In this document: piece after piece, positions 48,359 to 59,590 of the stretch | How the letters are laid out: every line of letters begins with the position of its first letter | How positions within the stretch are numbered: the first letter of the stretch is position 1 | DNA from: Mallotus nudiflorus | Lineage: Eukaryota > Streptophyta > Magnoliopsida > Malpighiales > Euphorbiaceae | Length of the DNA stretch: 64,000 bases | Reading direction: 5' to 3' | Assembly: GCA_947683625.1 (NCBI GenBank) | Contig: CANTUR010000039.1 | Span: forward strand, 5,270,001-5,334,000 | Notes under the pieces: model-generated | The model's input: the letters and a program-made list of their open reading frames with translations, nothing else | Databases searched by the model: none | What the model was told of the DNA's origin: nothing | Program-made: the position numbers and the translations under genes

Positions 48359-50159
48359 TTAGCAATATTAATATTAATTTAATTTCACTTCTCTTAGACT
48401 AGAATTTTTTTTATTTTCTTCTTTATGATATTGATAAGTAATTTTTTTATGAATGATGATTAATTTTCTTATCAATATTAAAGGTCTAATACATATGATC
48501 CTCTATATAATGTAGAACATATGGCATTTAATTATTTTCCATCTTCTATTTTAGATTTGTAATTGTTGTAGAGAGAACCACAATGGGGTGTATTGCCCAT
48601 ATTATTCATATTCACCTCCACTACCTCACTACAACCCATCTTAGAGTAGTTATATGGACCATATTTGGAATTATCAATAAGAGGAGACCAAGAGAATCAA
48701 ATAACAGTTATTAAAGATTAAGATAAAGAAAATCATATATGAAATGGCTACACAAATAGAAGCTATGGTTGAACTAAACAAAGCTCCAATGAATAACAAT
48801 TCAATTAGATCAAATTGCAGAAATTCAAAATCCAAGCTTCAAAAAATTTTAACTATGTGCACCCATTAATTATTCAACATAACCAACACAAGAAGAAGAG
48901 GAGACTAGGAAAATCAAAGAACAATTATTAGAGATGAAGATAAAACAAATCATGTCTGAGATGGATGCATAAAAAGAAGCTCTTATGAGGCTCAAGTTGC
49001 AAGCAGATCAAATTGCAAAAAAGTCAACATGCATGCTTCCAAAAACTTCTAATGTGTGCACCCATAAATTGGTTAATGCAAACCTAAAGAGAAAGTGTAT
49101 AGGATGATGAGAACACTTTGAATCAAGATGATGTAATAACTTTTGCGCTATGCCATGAGAACAAGAAAATATTATCACATAGGAAGTCAAAGAAGTCTCA
49201 AAGTGTAAGAATTTGTTTATAGACATTAAGAATGACAAGGTATAAAGTCACTAAGCTCAATTTAAAATAGAGTTGGATGAGAAAATTATAACCTTCCTTA
49301 AAGATATAAAGGATGAAGATGAGCCATATATAAGAAATAACACATATATTCAATGGCCTATTATGGTCATATATGAGAGATCCATAAAAGGTGTTGGGTT
49401 ATCTAAGAACCTATATAAGAAGCCTTACATTCTTTAAATAATTCTAGAACTAAAGATTTGGCATGTGGATTCCTCACTTTATTATCTGGCCATAAGGGAG
49501 CCTCGTAAAAGAAAGAAAAGGATAATGCTTCCTAGAACAGTTCCTTATGTTTGATTACATCCATGATACTTTATATTCAAGGGGTTAATCTAATGACCTT
49601 AATTTAGCGCTAATTGGGAGGCAACCCAATATTTTCTTACTTAATTCTTTTTTTTTGTTTTTGTTTCTATGCTTTATTTTTCCTTTACTTATCTTAGTTT
49701 TAAATTTTTTAACTTAGGATCATCACATGAAGAAAAGAGATGAAATAGTTAAAGAATGCTAGTTTAGAGGGACCACACATTCAACAGCATAACCATGTCA
49801 CTAGCCATGCATAGGTACGCTTCATTTTATATGTTTTCTAGAATGTAACACAGACTTGACATGGTCATGTTCCAAACCGTGTCATAATTTAAAGTTTGTC
49901 CAGAAGACCACATGATCTAATGTTTGGATGTGTTCTAACTATGCTTGAATGATTGGAAATTGAAACTTTGTATAGAACCTTATATGCCTTGAAGCACGGC
50001 CATAATATGGCCATATCACGAGACTCTTTTTCTACTTAAAACCCGACATGGTCCACCATACAGCCTCAATATGGTCATGTGCATTAGATAACTTCCAGAT
50101 TCAAAATTGAATAGAAGCTTGCATAGCCTAGCACACAGCCACAACATGGTCATGGTACG
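48359..50159 (+). other. Internal region of Athila-like element, no intact gene
   Basis: Short broken frames only. Positions 48690-48850 and 48905-49070 are a diverged direct duplication (both contain AAAATCAWRKMW-type words and TGTGCACCCAT); possible coiled-coil gag remnants. At 49590-49640 the block AATCTAATGACCTTAA, AGCGC, GGGAGGCAACCCAA marks the end of pol in Athila-like elements. Positions 49760-50150 form a cluster of CATGGTCATG, GCCATGC and CCGTGTCA words. The Ogre-like element then interrupts at 50160. Confidence 0.55.
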
Positions 50160-50635
50160 TGTAGGCACCCAATTTCGGGATGATGAGTTATGGATGTGAT
50201 GAAAGACTCCAATGATGAAAATGTCTTGAATAGGTTTTTAATACTTGAACTTTAAAACTTCAAGGGTCTTATTGTATTTTTCAAAAAAAGGATTTAATGT
50301 TTTCATGGACTAAATTGCTATGCTTTTTAAGGACTTAATTACAAAACTTAAATTCTTTTAAGGACCTTTCTGTAATTAAAAGTTAAAAAAAATGATCTGA
50401 ATTACATTAATTCTGATCGGAATTGTATAATTCCAATTGGAATTACACTAACTCCGATCAAAATTACATAATTCTAGTCGGAATTAGACCTCTTCCACCC
50501 GGGTTTTTGAATTTTCTAGACTTTTCTGGAGTCCTAATTGGTTTGAAATTCTCGTAAAATTATTTTGATAATATTTTTAAGGAAATAGAAGTCTTTTAGG
50601 AATCAATTTTATAACTAGGGTTTTAAGACGTATCC

Positions 50636-50645
50636 CTATATAAGG
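50636..50645 (+). promoter_or_regulatory. LTR TATA box
   Basis: CTATATAAGG, identical in the 3' LTR at 60046-60055, just upstream of the purine tract. Probable core promoter. Confidence 0.65.
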
Positions 50646-50660
50646 AGTGTTTTGACTCTG

Positions 50661-50794
50661 AAAATAGAGGGAGGCAAAAAAAAAAATGAAAGGAGGAAAA
50701 AAGAAAGAAAAAAGGGAGGGAGAGCAGAGGAAAAGAAAAAAAAAAGGAGAAGAAAAAAATAGAAAAAGAAAGAGGAAAAAAAGAGAAAAAAAAA
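50661..50794 (+). repeat. Long purine tract in LTR transcript leader
   Basis: About 134 bases of almost only A and G, with pyrimidines only at about 50675, 50687, 50725 and 50760. The 3' LTR has a shorter equivalent at about 60075-60198. It lies some 20-30 bases after the TATA box, so it would be at the start of the element RNA. Confidence 0.75.
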
Positions 50795-52286
50795 TCTTAT
50801 TCTCTATTAAAAATTCTTTTGCTTAATTGATTAATTGAAGATCTTTAGAGGATTTTCAAAGAATAAGATTCGAGGACCTATCAAGAATAGTGTTTTTACA
50901 AAATTTGAGGAGCACTCCATTAAAATCATCCATAAGCATCATCTTCTCCTTATTTTATTTTATTTTATTTATTTATTTATTTTTTATTTTATTGATTTTT
51001 AATTTTGTTTTATTATTGTTATAATTTTTTCACTAATCATATTTTTTTTGTTAAGTTTTTATAGTGATTATTGAGAACTAAACTCATGAGAAGTCCATGG
51101 AATGTCATGGATAAGACCTTGTAAATTTAGTTTTTAGGTCTTTTTTCTTAATTAATTAATCAAATAAATTATTTTTAGGGTTGTATTAATTGTTTTATTA
51201 TTGTTCTCAATAGATTATTGTAATAGCCCCAATAGTGGGAATAATGGAATTATATGTGTGATTGCATGTTTATATTAGTTAATTGGTTAGTAAAATTAGG
51301 GTTTTGATTGGGTAATTAATTAAAATCAATGGAGGAAGGAAATTAATTTAGGTTGCATGTTAATGAAAATTATGGTTTTTTTTAGAAAGAATTAATTTAA
51401 TTAGTTGTTTGATTTTTAATTTAATTATTTTAATATGTTTTATTTGTTTTTTGGGCTTATTCATTTATTCTTATGTGTTTTGGGCCTTAAGCCCATATTA
51501 GGTTCTAATCCACTTAAATATATTTAGGTTTTTTAGGTTTAATTAATTCAAATGCATTTTAGACTCATAATTAATTAGATTTTAGGGTAGAGATAACTTA
51601 GACCCATTTAGTAAATTAGACATAGGCCACCTAATTTAATTTAATTAATTTAGACTTAGCCCGCTTAATTAAAGTCTTTTCATAATTTGTAGATTTAAGC
51701 TCACCTTAGAATTAAAATATGTAGAATTAGGCCCACTAATTTAAATACCTCCATAAATTATAGATTTAGGCCTATTTTTAAAATAAATAGACTCAGGTTC
51801 ATCTAATTAAAATTAAAAGGAATGAGTCTTTAGCTCACTTATAAATTAAAACATGTAGATTTAGTTCATTTAATTAAAATTAATGTACATTAGACTAACT
51901 TATGGATTATATGTCTGAATAAATGCATTATTTACTTGTATTTTCATGACTGGTTTGCCTTGGAGTTAATTGCTAGAATAAGGGTTTATATGAGACTGCA
52001 TGTAAATAGTGGATAATATAGTAATTCATAAATTAATTCTAGATGAACACGAGACTGAAAGAAGTTGGTATTCGGTATCCAGAATCTCCTAGTTGTGGTG
52101 CTAGCTTCCTTTTAGGGAATTGAGTACCACCTTTTCGATTTGTCCTAGTTATTACCCTAGGTGGTGATTCCTCATCTACACACCATGTCTTTGTGATAGT
52201 GGTTAGTGTGTTCTCTAGAGCCTTAAGCTCAAATAGTGTCACGGTTGCTAAAATCTTGGACGTACGCTAAACTCGCCTTATGTAGT

Positions 52287-52304
52287 AGCAACTCCACTTG
52301 GGAT
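52287..52304 (+). promoter_or_regulatory. Primer binding site, Ogre type (probably Arg tRNA)
   Basis: TAGCAACTCCACTTGGGA follows the 5' LTR. It is a decayed TGGCGACTCCACTGGGGA, the primer site reported for Ogre-type Tat elements and attributed to Arg tRNA. Changes include TGG to TAG and CG to CA. Confidence 0.65.
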
Positions 52305-53228
52305 AAGAGATACTGATTCTACTTGTGTTCTTTATAATTAGTTTATTAATTATTTTTTTATTCTTACATTCATTTGGCATGTGGCTCTTAACCGATGGCA
52401 TCGGTTTATAGTTCTATAATTCCACTAGCTTCATGGGATTGTAAATTGGCTAACCATCACTCATAGCCTTAACTCAGTTCAAGAAAGATTACTAGGCTCA
52501 TCTGACCAAAGCCTGTAACCCAAGTCCTAAAGGGTGGTAGTCTTCTCTCAAGTTTGTAAAGGATGTCGGGCCCCTCTGACCTTAGCCTGTGACTCAAGTC
52601 TTAAAGTAGGGCATCTTGCTAAAGGAACCTTGACCTTTTCATCGGACCCTAACCACATATAATAGCTTAGTTATTTCCCCTAGGATCTACCCAAATTGCT
52701 TATGAATGTTGCCATGAGGGTATTTCTATTTATAAAGGCCCAAGCCTATACTTTAAAAGCCCATCAGGACTAATAAAGATTGGGTTATGCTTTTATACTT
52801 GGAAATATTGTTTCTATGTTTTACTACTTTAAGAGAGATTTGGCATGCACGTCAGTCCCTAATATACCCTATTGATATTAAGAATAAGAAAAAAAATCCT
52901 AGGAAAAGAGACTTGCCATTGAATACGTGCGTGGGAGGAATAAGGTTGGAAGGATGTATGTATACCTAACTTGTTACTTGCTACCAGTTGCATAGCACAT
53001 GCATCATGCATACATGCATACATGCTTCTCATACATCATACTAATATTTTTCTTTCAACCATCATAGATTCATTCGGGTCTTCCTATGTTTGGAGTCAAA
53101 AGGGTGGTAGACTAGTGAGAACTTATTCGAGTCCGCAATCGATTGCAAAAGAGATCCTTAGTAGACTAGAAAGGAGTTCCATTAATCCACTCTACCTAGA
53201 ATCTGCATAACTAAAACAAGTTAAAGAA
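52305..53228 (+). other. Leader of Ogre/Tat-like element
   Basis: No supported gene. A two-copy repeat of about 80 bases is at 52495-52620, sharing TCTGACC, AGCCTGT and TCAAGTC. Short open frames at 52787-52969 and 52971-53210 have no recognisable family. Ogre elements can carry an extra ORF before gag, but nothing here supports one. Confidence 0.45.
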
Positions 53229-54230
53229 ATGGAACAACAAGAAGGAGGAAACTGGACCTTAGAGGATGTTAAAAGAGCACTGATGGATGACATGAAAGCA
53301 ATGATGCCAGATGAGTTAAGATAGGCTTTGGCCAGACTAATGCAACCACCTGCTGCTATTGTACCTCTTGCTATGGCCAATCCACCTATTGCGACCAATC
53401 CACCTATTGTGGGTACACCACCTACTAACAATGAAAATGCTGGGGAAATGAAACTCGAGGATGTTAAGAGTTATATGGTTGAAAGGGTGAAAAGGGAATC
53501 ACTTAAGCAAGTTCAAGAGTTGGAATCCAAGCAGATGAAAGCACTAACTCATAAAATGTCCAAGATGGAGGAATTGATGAGAGGATAGGGCATTGGATAC
53601 TCATTTGATTTTGATGATATACTACAATTCGGAGAGGACAAATTGACTGACAAATTCCAGATGCCACAGTTGTAGAAGTTTGATGGTACTAGGGACTCGA
53701 GGATTCACCTTAATCAAATACACAACTACCATGAGCACCACTAAGGCTCCTTTATTTGTGGTTACCAAGCTATTTGTATTGTCATTGGAGGGTATGGCTA
53801 TCAATTGGTATCATGGGTTAGAGAAGTCTATCCGTGCAGACTAGAGAGAGTTATGCACTACCTTTCTAAAGCAATATGACTATAACACTAAGCTCAAAGT
53901 GTCTATCAAGGATTTAAAACTGACCAAGTAGAAGCCCAATGAGTCATTCTCGGATTTTCTAACCAAGTTCATGAATAAGGTGGGACTAATGAAAAATAAG
54001 CTGGCTGAGAAGGATCAAGTTAGGATGATAGTCTGAAATGTGCTACCTAATCTAGTTAAGAGGCTACAAATGATGAATCCCAAGACATTTATAGATCTTT
54101 ATGATGATGGGTTACAAGCTAAAGAGATGAAAAAACAAGGAAAAGAAGGTCACTAGGAGCACTAGAGTGAGAAATTACCCAACTGGGGGCACACAACAAA
54201 GAAATAATAGTTGGGTTATAAGGGGTCCAT
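53229..54230 (+). pseudogene. Ogre/Tat-type gag, broken by stops and one frameshift
   Basis: From the ATG at 53229: charged N-terminus with EDVKRALMDDMKAMMPDEL, a Pro-rich linker, a helical EDVKSYMVERVKRES stretch, then QMPQL-stop-KFDGTRDSR at about 53655-53705. After one frameshift come KLFVLSLEGMAINWYHGLEK (about 53770-53830) and RELCTTFLKQYDYNTKLKVS. KPNESFSDFLTKFMNKVG and NVLPNLVKRLQMMNPKTFID follow, ending DLYDDGLQAKEM. This is a Retrotrans_gag capsid of Tat/Ogre type. Stops are TAG or TGA at positions where relatives have Gln, Trp or Arg. Apart from these, the sequence is well kept. Confidence 0.8.
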
Positions 54231-54319
54231 GCTATTCAATAACCAAGGAGATTCTCAAACTTTAACCAACCTTTGTTAAAAGTCCTTTAATGCAAAAGGG
54301 CTTACTTCAACCATTACCT

Positions 54320-54840
54320 AATCCAAACCCACTAAACCCAAACACCCTAGATTATAACCCTAACAAGCACTGTAAATTCCATTAAAATCATAAACACTCC
54401 ACAGATAATTGCATCCACCTTAAACATGAAATCCAAAACCTCATAGATTCTAGAAAAATCATAAACCCTGAAAAATCAAATCCAAACCCAAACACCCAAA
54501 ATAATCCTTTCCCAAACTACCAAAATGTACCACCCTTAGCTACTATAATGATTAACTTAGGAGTTAGTGAGGAAGAAGTACTAAAATCCTTTAAGGACCT
54601 AAACCTTAAAACTAATGACAAATCTTCTAAGGCCCCTAAAGATATGGAAAGAGTTGAAGATTCGATGGGTCAGCCCTTAGGCAAGTTTGACTATAAGGTG
54701 TTTTACACTAAACCACCTTCTTTTGATATATCATTTAAGTTAATTGTGCCTACAGGATGGGGTAATGAGTTTAATGATGAGAAGCTGCTAAACATCGAAG
54801 AAAAATGTACATTTAAGGAACATAAAGATGAAGTCATGTA
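54320..54840 (+). pseudogene. Gag C-terminal knuckle and linker
   Basis: The 54359-54450 segment reads NKHCKFH-stop-NHKHSTDNC followed by IHLKHEIQNLID. This is the C-x2-H...C knuckle and helix common after gag in Tat/Ogre elements. An open frame follows (54548-54838) with FDYKVFYTKPPSFDISF and VPTGWGNEFNDEKLLNIEE. I do not recognise this second part; similar sequences may precede the protease in this lineage. No DTG-type protease motif is present. Confidence 0.6.
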
Positions 54841-57450
54841 GACAGTCAGCAAGAAAATATGAGAATAATTATTATATCAGTCGCCTCAAGGACAACTACT
54901 ATATGACCCAGCATCCCTAGCATTTAGAATAGGAAACAAACTCTCTTATTGTCTTCTTTGAATATAATCTTAGTTTCTTTAGAACATTTTTTGTTTTAGT
55001 GATTGATGATATGAATTTTGATTATGCTTACTTATGTAAAGTACATCCTAATGGTACTGTGCATTATAATATTGATCGTATCTACATGTTTGACATAAAT
55101 TCAATTCAATTAGATTCATTCAGCATGGGCACAAATGCAAATTCATACATATATCACATGATGTAATTTCTAAAGATAGGAAATTTGAGGAGAAAATAAA
55201 AAGAATAAAAAAGAGAAAAAATAAGGAGAGAGAAAAAAGAAAAAAAATAATAAAGTAAAAATTAGAGAGGAAAACTTAGGACTGACTGATAACAGGAGTT
55301 GTATCATGTGATGTAATGAATTTTCTCATTTTTTCCCTAATGAATGATTAAAATTGAATTTTAAATTTTTTTTCAAATATCGGATATTCATCTATATCAT
55401 ACTGCATAAAATGTCTGAATAAAAAGACATTATATAATGAAAGCTAAAATCAGAGCTATAAGATCACTATTTTAGTTATGTCCCCTTTATAAATTTCCTT
55501 GTAAGCTTAGCACCTTAAGAATTTAAGTGTCTCAATAACTTGCATTGTAAGTCTTGACTTGTAACTATCATCAATCATTACATCAACATCAAGTCTTATA
55601 TTCAGCTCAATAGTCCTTCAAAGGGCATGTCCACTTGATTTCATCATTAAGAAACCAATTCAATTAGTTTGCCCACTCCTCGGCATCTTCAATGCATGAG
55701 ACTGCAACTAATAGGATTAGTAAGTTAAAGGATCAACAACAATAGTGAACCAACTGGGTCTCTTGCACATGAAAATGAAAAAAGACTGCTAGAATAGCAT
55801 GAATGAATCCAAAATGGAACTGGGGGAAAAATGTAGCTCTAGGGGCAAATTGATTTGCATTCAAAGAGTAAAAATGAACACTGAAGTATAAGAGCTAGTA
55901 CAAGAGATCTTAGGGTAGAAAGAAGCATATAAGTACATTGGGTATCATGTAGCAAAAGCAATGGCAAAAAGAAAAATTCAACAGTGCATCGATCAATCAC
56001 AAGTTTTGTTATAAAGCCATGGACCCTACTGGCTAGCCTAATCAGTAGTCTGATGAACTATATCAGAAGCTTGAATATCAAAAGTACCAACAGTGAAGCA
56101 TCCAATACTCAAGCCTATAGGCTGTTGATGAGGCATCTCTTTCTCACACTCCAAGCTGCAACATAGCTCTATTCAAAATGGGAGACCTATTAGGATCATG
56201 CATGTCATACACAACATGCATACACTTGCATACATTTGCTGTGAAATACTTGCTTTTCATATAAAGTATTTGAGCCTAGGTGAGATTATGCAAATACTTT
56301 GCTACTAATATTCAAAATCAGTGTTATAAAAAGGCAGAAAGGTAGTCAGAATGTACACATGTGAAGCTTCTGAAAGAAAAAATGTAGCACTAATAAGGTG
56401 AACCTGATACTTAAGGGACTTTAGACCTCAGGAGTCTAATGGTGCATCCAGTGAGGGAATATCATCGATAGTGATACTTAAAAAAGCATCATCTTGGCAA
56501 CCTCAAGAGACTAGATAGGATGTTCAGGCTCCTCAAACTCATTATTCATCTCTATAGTCTTGTTGAGAGCATCATCTAGAATATCTATCCATAATAGTTA
56601 GACCAGTGTAGGGTATGGAATATGGTGATAAGAAGGTCCAACATGTTAACAATACATTCGACGACCATATAAAAGGGAAGAATGCACTCAAAACTTGAAA
56701 TGAATGCACTCTGAAAATTCATTTAATCATGAAATAAGATCTTTAATTCCTGAACTTTTTTGTAGGAGATATCAAAAAGAGGAATGAAGTCCTCTAGCAT
56801 AGCATTAATGGAATGGTAGAAATACAAATGTAGCCCAAAGGCACAACTTTAATGGTGGAGTATCATGACCTTATGATCTGAAACAAATTTAAATGGAAGA
56901 ATACAAAAAAAGAATAACACTACATTTTTACAAAATTTATTCACTTACGAATAGACCATACTAACCTATGGTATTTTGTCCAGGGAAGAACAAAAGAGAA
57001 TGAAGAAGGTGAAAGGAACCGATATGTCAACAAGTATAGGAAAGGTTGTAAATGCTAATAATTCATCAAAAGTATCATCTTACATGGCAAACACTCATCA
57101 AGATAATAAAGGGAAGTAACATAACTCTATTCCTTAGATTATGTAATAAAGAACCATGTCAATCATAAAATTCATGAATGGAAAGTAAACTCCACTTCAT
57201 GAGATTATGTGCAAAAAGCCTATCTTATGACTTTTGATCATAGTGGCTTTCTTTTATTAGCCTCGTAGAATTCAGATGAGTAGTTAACAATTTTATGCTG
57301 AGAGTTTATAAACTCTAATCAATCTAATGCTTGCTTTGCACCCAAATTAAGGGAAGAAAATGCAAAAACAAAATTTATGGACATGACACATAAATTGCTT
57401 GAATTTCAAAGTATCTTTTTAGTCTTTTGAATAATAAATGTGCATATAAT
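54841..57450 (+). other. Unassigned internal region, no recognisable pol
   Basis: 2.6 kb where pol should lie. I see no RT, RNase H or integrase motif in any frame. Small frames (for example 55984-56166) have no family resemblance. There is a purine-rich stretch at 55188-55265. The origin of this DNA is unknown. Confidence 0.5.
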
Positions 57451-57800
57451 CTACTCCAAAGCTTAGAAATGAGTATAAGTACAAAATTCCTTGACGGTAT
57501 CCATGTTGAGTAATATGAGAAAGGCAGGGGAATACTAAGAGAAGAATAAAAAAAAGAGCAATCATAATTTACTCCATTGCTAAAAAATGAGTAAGAGTAT
57601 CAACATGAAACCTCTGGTGGTATCCATGTTGAGTAATACAAGAAAGGTAGGGGAATACTAAAAGAGGACCATGCCAAAAAAATATTACTCTATTTACTTT
57701 AATGCTCTATATGAGTATGAGTATCCAAAGGACTTTTCTAATGGTATCCATGCTGAGTAATATAAGAAAGGTAGGGGAATACTCGGATGAGGAAGGAAAA
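57451..57800 (+). repeat. Tandem repeat, about 123-base unit, 3 copies
   Basis: Each unit contains GGTATCCATGTTGAGTAAT (57496, 57619 and, with one change, 57743) and then GAAAGGTAGGGGAATACT. Spacings are 123 and 124 bases. A diverged single unit occurs in the outer element at about 62585-62700. Confidence 0.8.
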
Positions 57801-58274
57801 CACAAAAAATAATTCAAAGGCTATTTTGATACTTAGAATTTAATTTTTTTTATACTCAATTTCCATGAGTTTTGTTTAGCAAATTCTCCTTAAAATTAGG
57901 CGTGGAAATAAGCTCTTCACTTAGTAAAAGACATGCTCTCAGCATAAGATGGTTAACGATGCCTCTAACCTTTGTAAATGGCAAATAAATGATAGTCATG
58001 AAAATTAAAAATAGTGGGATTCACTGAGTGCACACTATCTCATGAAAAGTGATGAATTTTCTCATAAATTTTCAACATTATAAGGTACTTTTATGCATTC
58101 ATTATGATTGAAACTAATTTCAACAAGTCTATAGGAATTGCAAATCTAGAAGAAAGTGCACCCAACTTGTAGAGATGGTTAGCATAAAAAAATTAAAAGC
58201 AGTCAGTAGAGAAATTATAATCAGTCAGCACGGTAAAATTCAAAGTTAGTAAGCACAAAGAATTCAAAGCATTC

Positions 58275-58530
58275 AACTTAAATAACTAAAGATAAAATTC
58301 GTGAGTAGTTATGGACTGTACCATTATTAAAGGTGAGCAATGAAAGGATTAGAGTCAATTTAGAAGCAATGAAAGGGTTGCAATTAATCACGAGCAGTTA
58401 TGGACTGCAGCATCATCAATGAGCAATGAAAGGATTGTAACTAATCACGAGCAATTATGGATTACAACATCATCAATGAGCAATGAAAGGGTTGCAGCTA
58501 ATCATGAGCAATTATGGATTACAACATAAT
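58275..58530 (+). repeat. Tandem repeat, 57-base unit, about 4 copies
   Basis: The word GAGCAATGAAAGG recurs at about 58364, 58421 and 58478, exactly 57 bases apart. Partial copies lie upstream, with another start at 58335. Units contain facing words such as TTGTAA...TTACAA or GTTGCA...TGCAGC. Confidence 0.8.
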
Positions 58531-58550
58531 CATATAAGACAATTCAGACT

Positions 58551-59480
58551 ATTTGTTTGAGTGTAGTCGACATTGTACAATCAAGTACAATGTATTTTCA
58601 AATCAAGACTATATGACCGAGTATAGTTGGCATTGTACGATTGAGTGCAATGTATTTTTATTCAAGATTATACGACAAAGTATAATCAACATCATATGAC
58701 TGAGTGTGATGTTTTCTTTTTAATCAAGACCATACGACCGAGTGTAGTTGGCAATGTACGACTAAGTACAATGTATTTTAAATCAAGATTATACGATCAA
58801 GTATAATCAGCATTATACGACCGAGTATGATGTTTCTTTTCAAAATAGACTATACGACTGAGTGTAGTCAGCATTGTACAACCGAGTACAATGTATTTTC
58901 AATCAAGATTATAGGACCAAGTATAATCAACATCATATGACAGAGTATGATGTTTCTTTTCAAAATAGACTATACAACCGAGTGTAGTTGACATTGTATG
59001 ATTGAGTGCAATGTATTTTCAATCAAGACTATATGACCGAGTGTAGTCAACATTGTATGACCAAGTACAATATATTTTCATTATATGACTGAGTGTGGTG
59101 TATCCTTCCATTCAGACTATACATTTGAGTGTAGTTGGCATTATACGACCGAGTACAATGTATTTCAACCAAAATTATATGATCGAGTATAGTCGACATC
59201 ATACGATCGAGTATGATGTTTCTCTTCAATTCAAACTATACGACCAAGTTTAGTCGACATTGTATGACTGAGTACAATGCATTTTCAACATCATACAACT
59301 GAGTGTGATGTTCCTTTTCAATTCAAACTATACATCTGAGTATAGTCGACATTGCACGACTGAGTACAGTGAGTCCCTTTCACCCAAGATTATACAACTG
59401 AGTATAGTCAATATCATAGGATCGAGTATGATATGTCATTTCAAATCAATGATGTACATCTGAAGTATAGCAAGTTCATA
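58551..59480 (+). repeat. Array of about 31 hairpins with common loop
   Basis: About every 30 bases there is an inverted repeat with loop close to GACCGA. Stem types are ACTATAC/GTGTAGT, CATTGTAC/GTACAATG, ATTATAC/GTATAAT and CATCATAC/GTATGATG. They often follow one another in that order, giving a 121-base higher-order unit. Clear perfect examples: CATTGTAC-ACCGA-type at 58860-58895, ATTATAC/GTATAAT at 58796-58810 and CATCATAC/GTATGATG at about 59198-59220. It lies in the 3' untranslated part of the Ogre/Tat-like element, immediately before the last 110 bases and purine tract. Confidence 0.85.
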
Positions 59481-59590
59481 AGCAAAAGCTTCATGAAGCA
59501 CATGTAAGTATCCTAACATCCAATTAAGAAATTGAGTGCTAGTTCACTTTGTCATAATTGTCAAGCAAAAAAGCGACACAAGGGGGCAAC

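Larger units (their letters stand above)
50160..52285 (+). repeat. 5' LTR of Ogre/Tat-like element
   Basis: Matches 59591-61675 over its whole length; the 3' halves are closer (about 95 per cent by eye) than the first 400 bases. U3 carries four 21-base palindromic repeats at 50395-50490. A TATA box is at 50636-50645, a nearly pure purine tract at 50661-50794, and a long AT-rich U5 follows. Confidence 0.85.

Noticed and set aside
52039..52242. Minus-strand frame of 67 codons, and plus-strand frame 61433-61660
   Set aside because: They cover the same part of the two LTRs in opposite strands, with no conserved frame between copies; LTR sequence rather than a gene.
53192..53431. Minus-strand Gly/Ala-rich frame
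   Set aside because: Antisense shadow of the Pro-rich linker of the Ogre/Tat-like gag.
59047..59229. 60-codon frame on the minus strand in the hairpin array
   Set aside because: It is a by-product of the repeat; periodic HIILVEIHCTRSYN-like translation simply mirrors the repeat unit.
58551..59480. CRISPR-like array because of regular 30-base spacing
   Set aside because: Eukaryotic context inside a retrotransposon, no unique spacers, no cas genes; units are near-identical hairpins.
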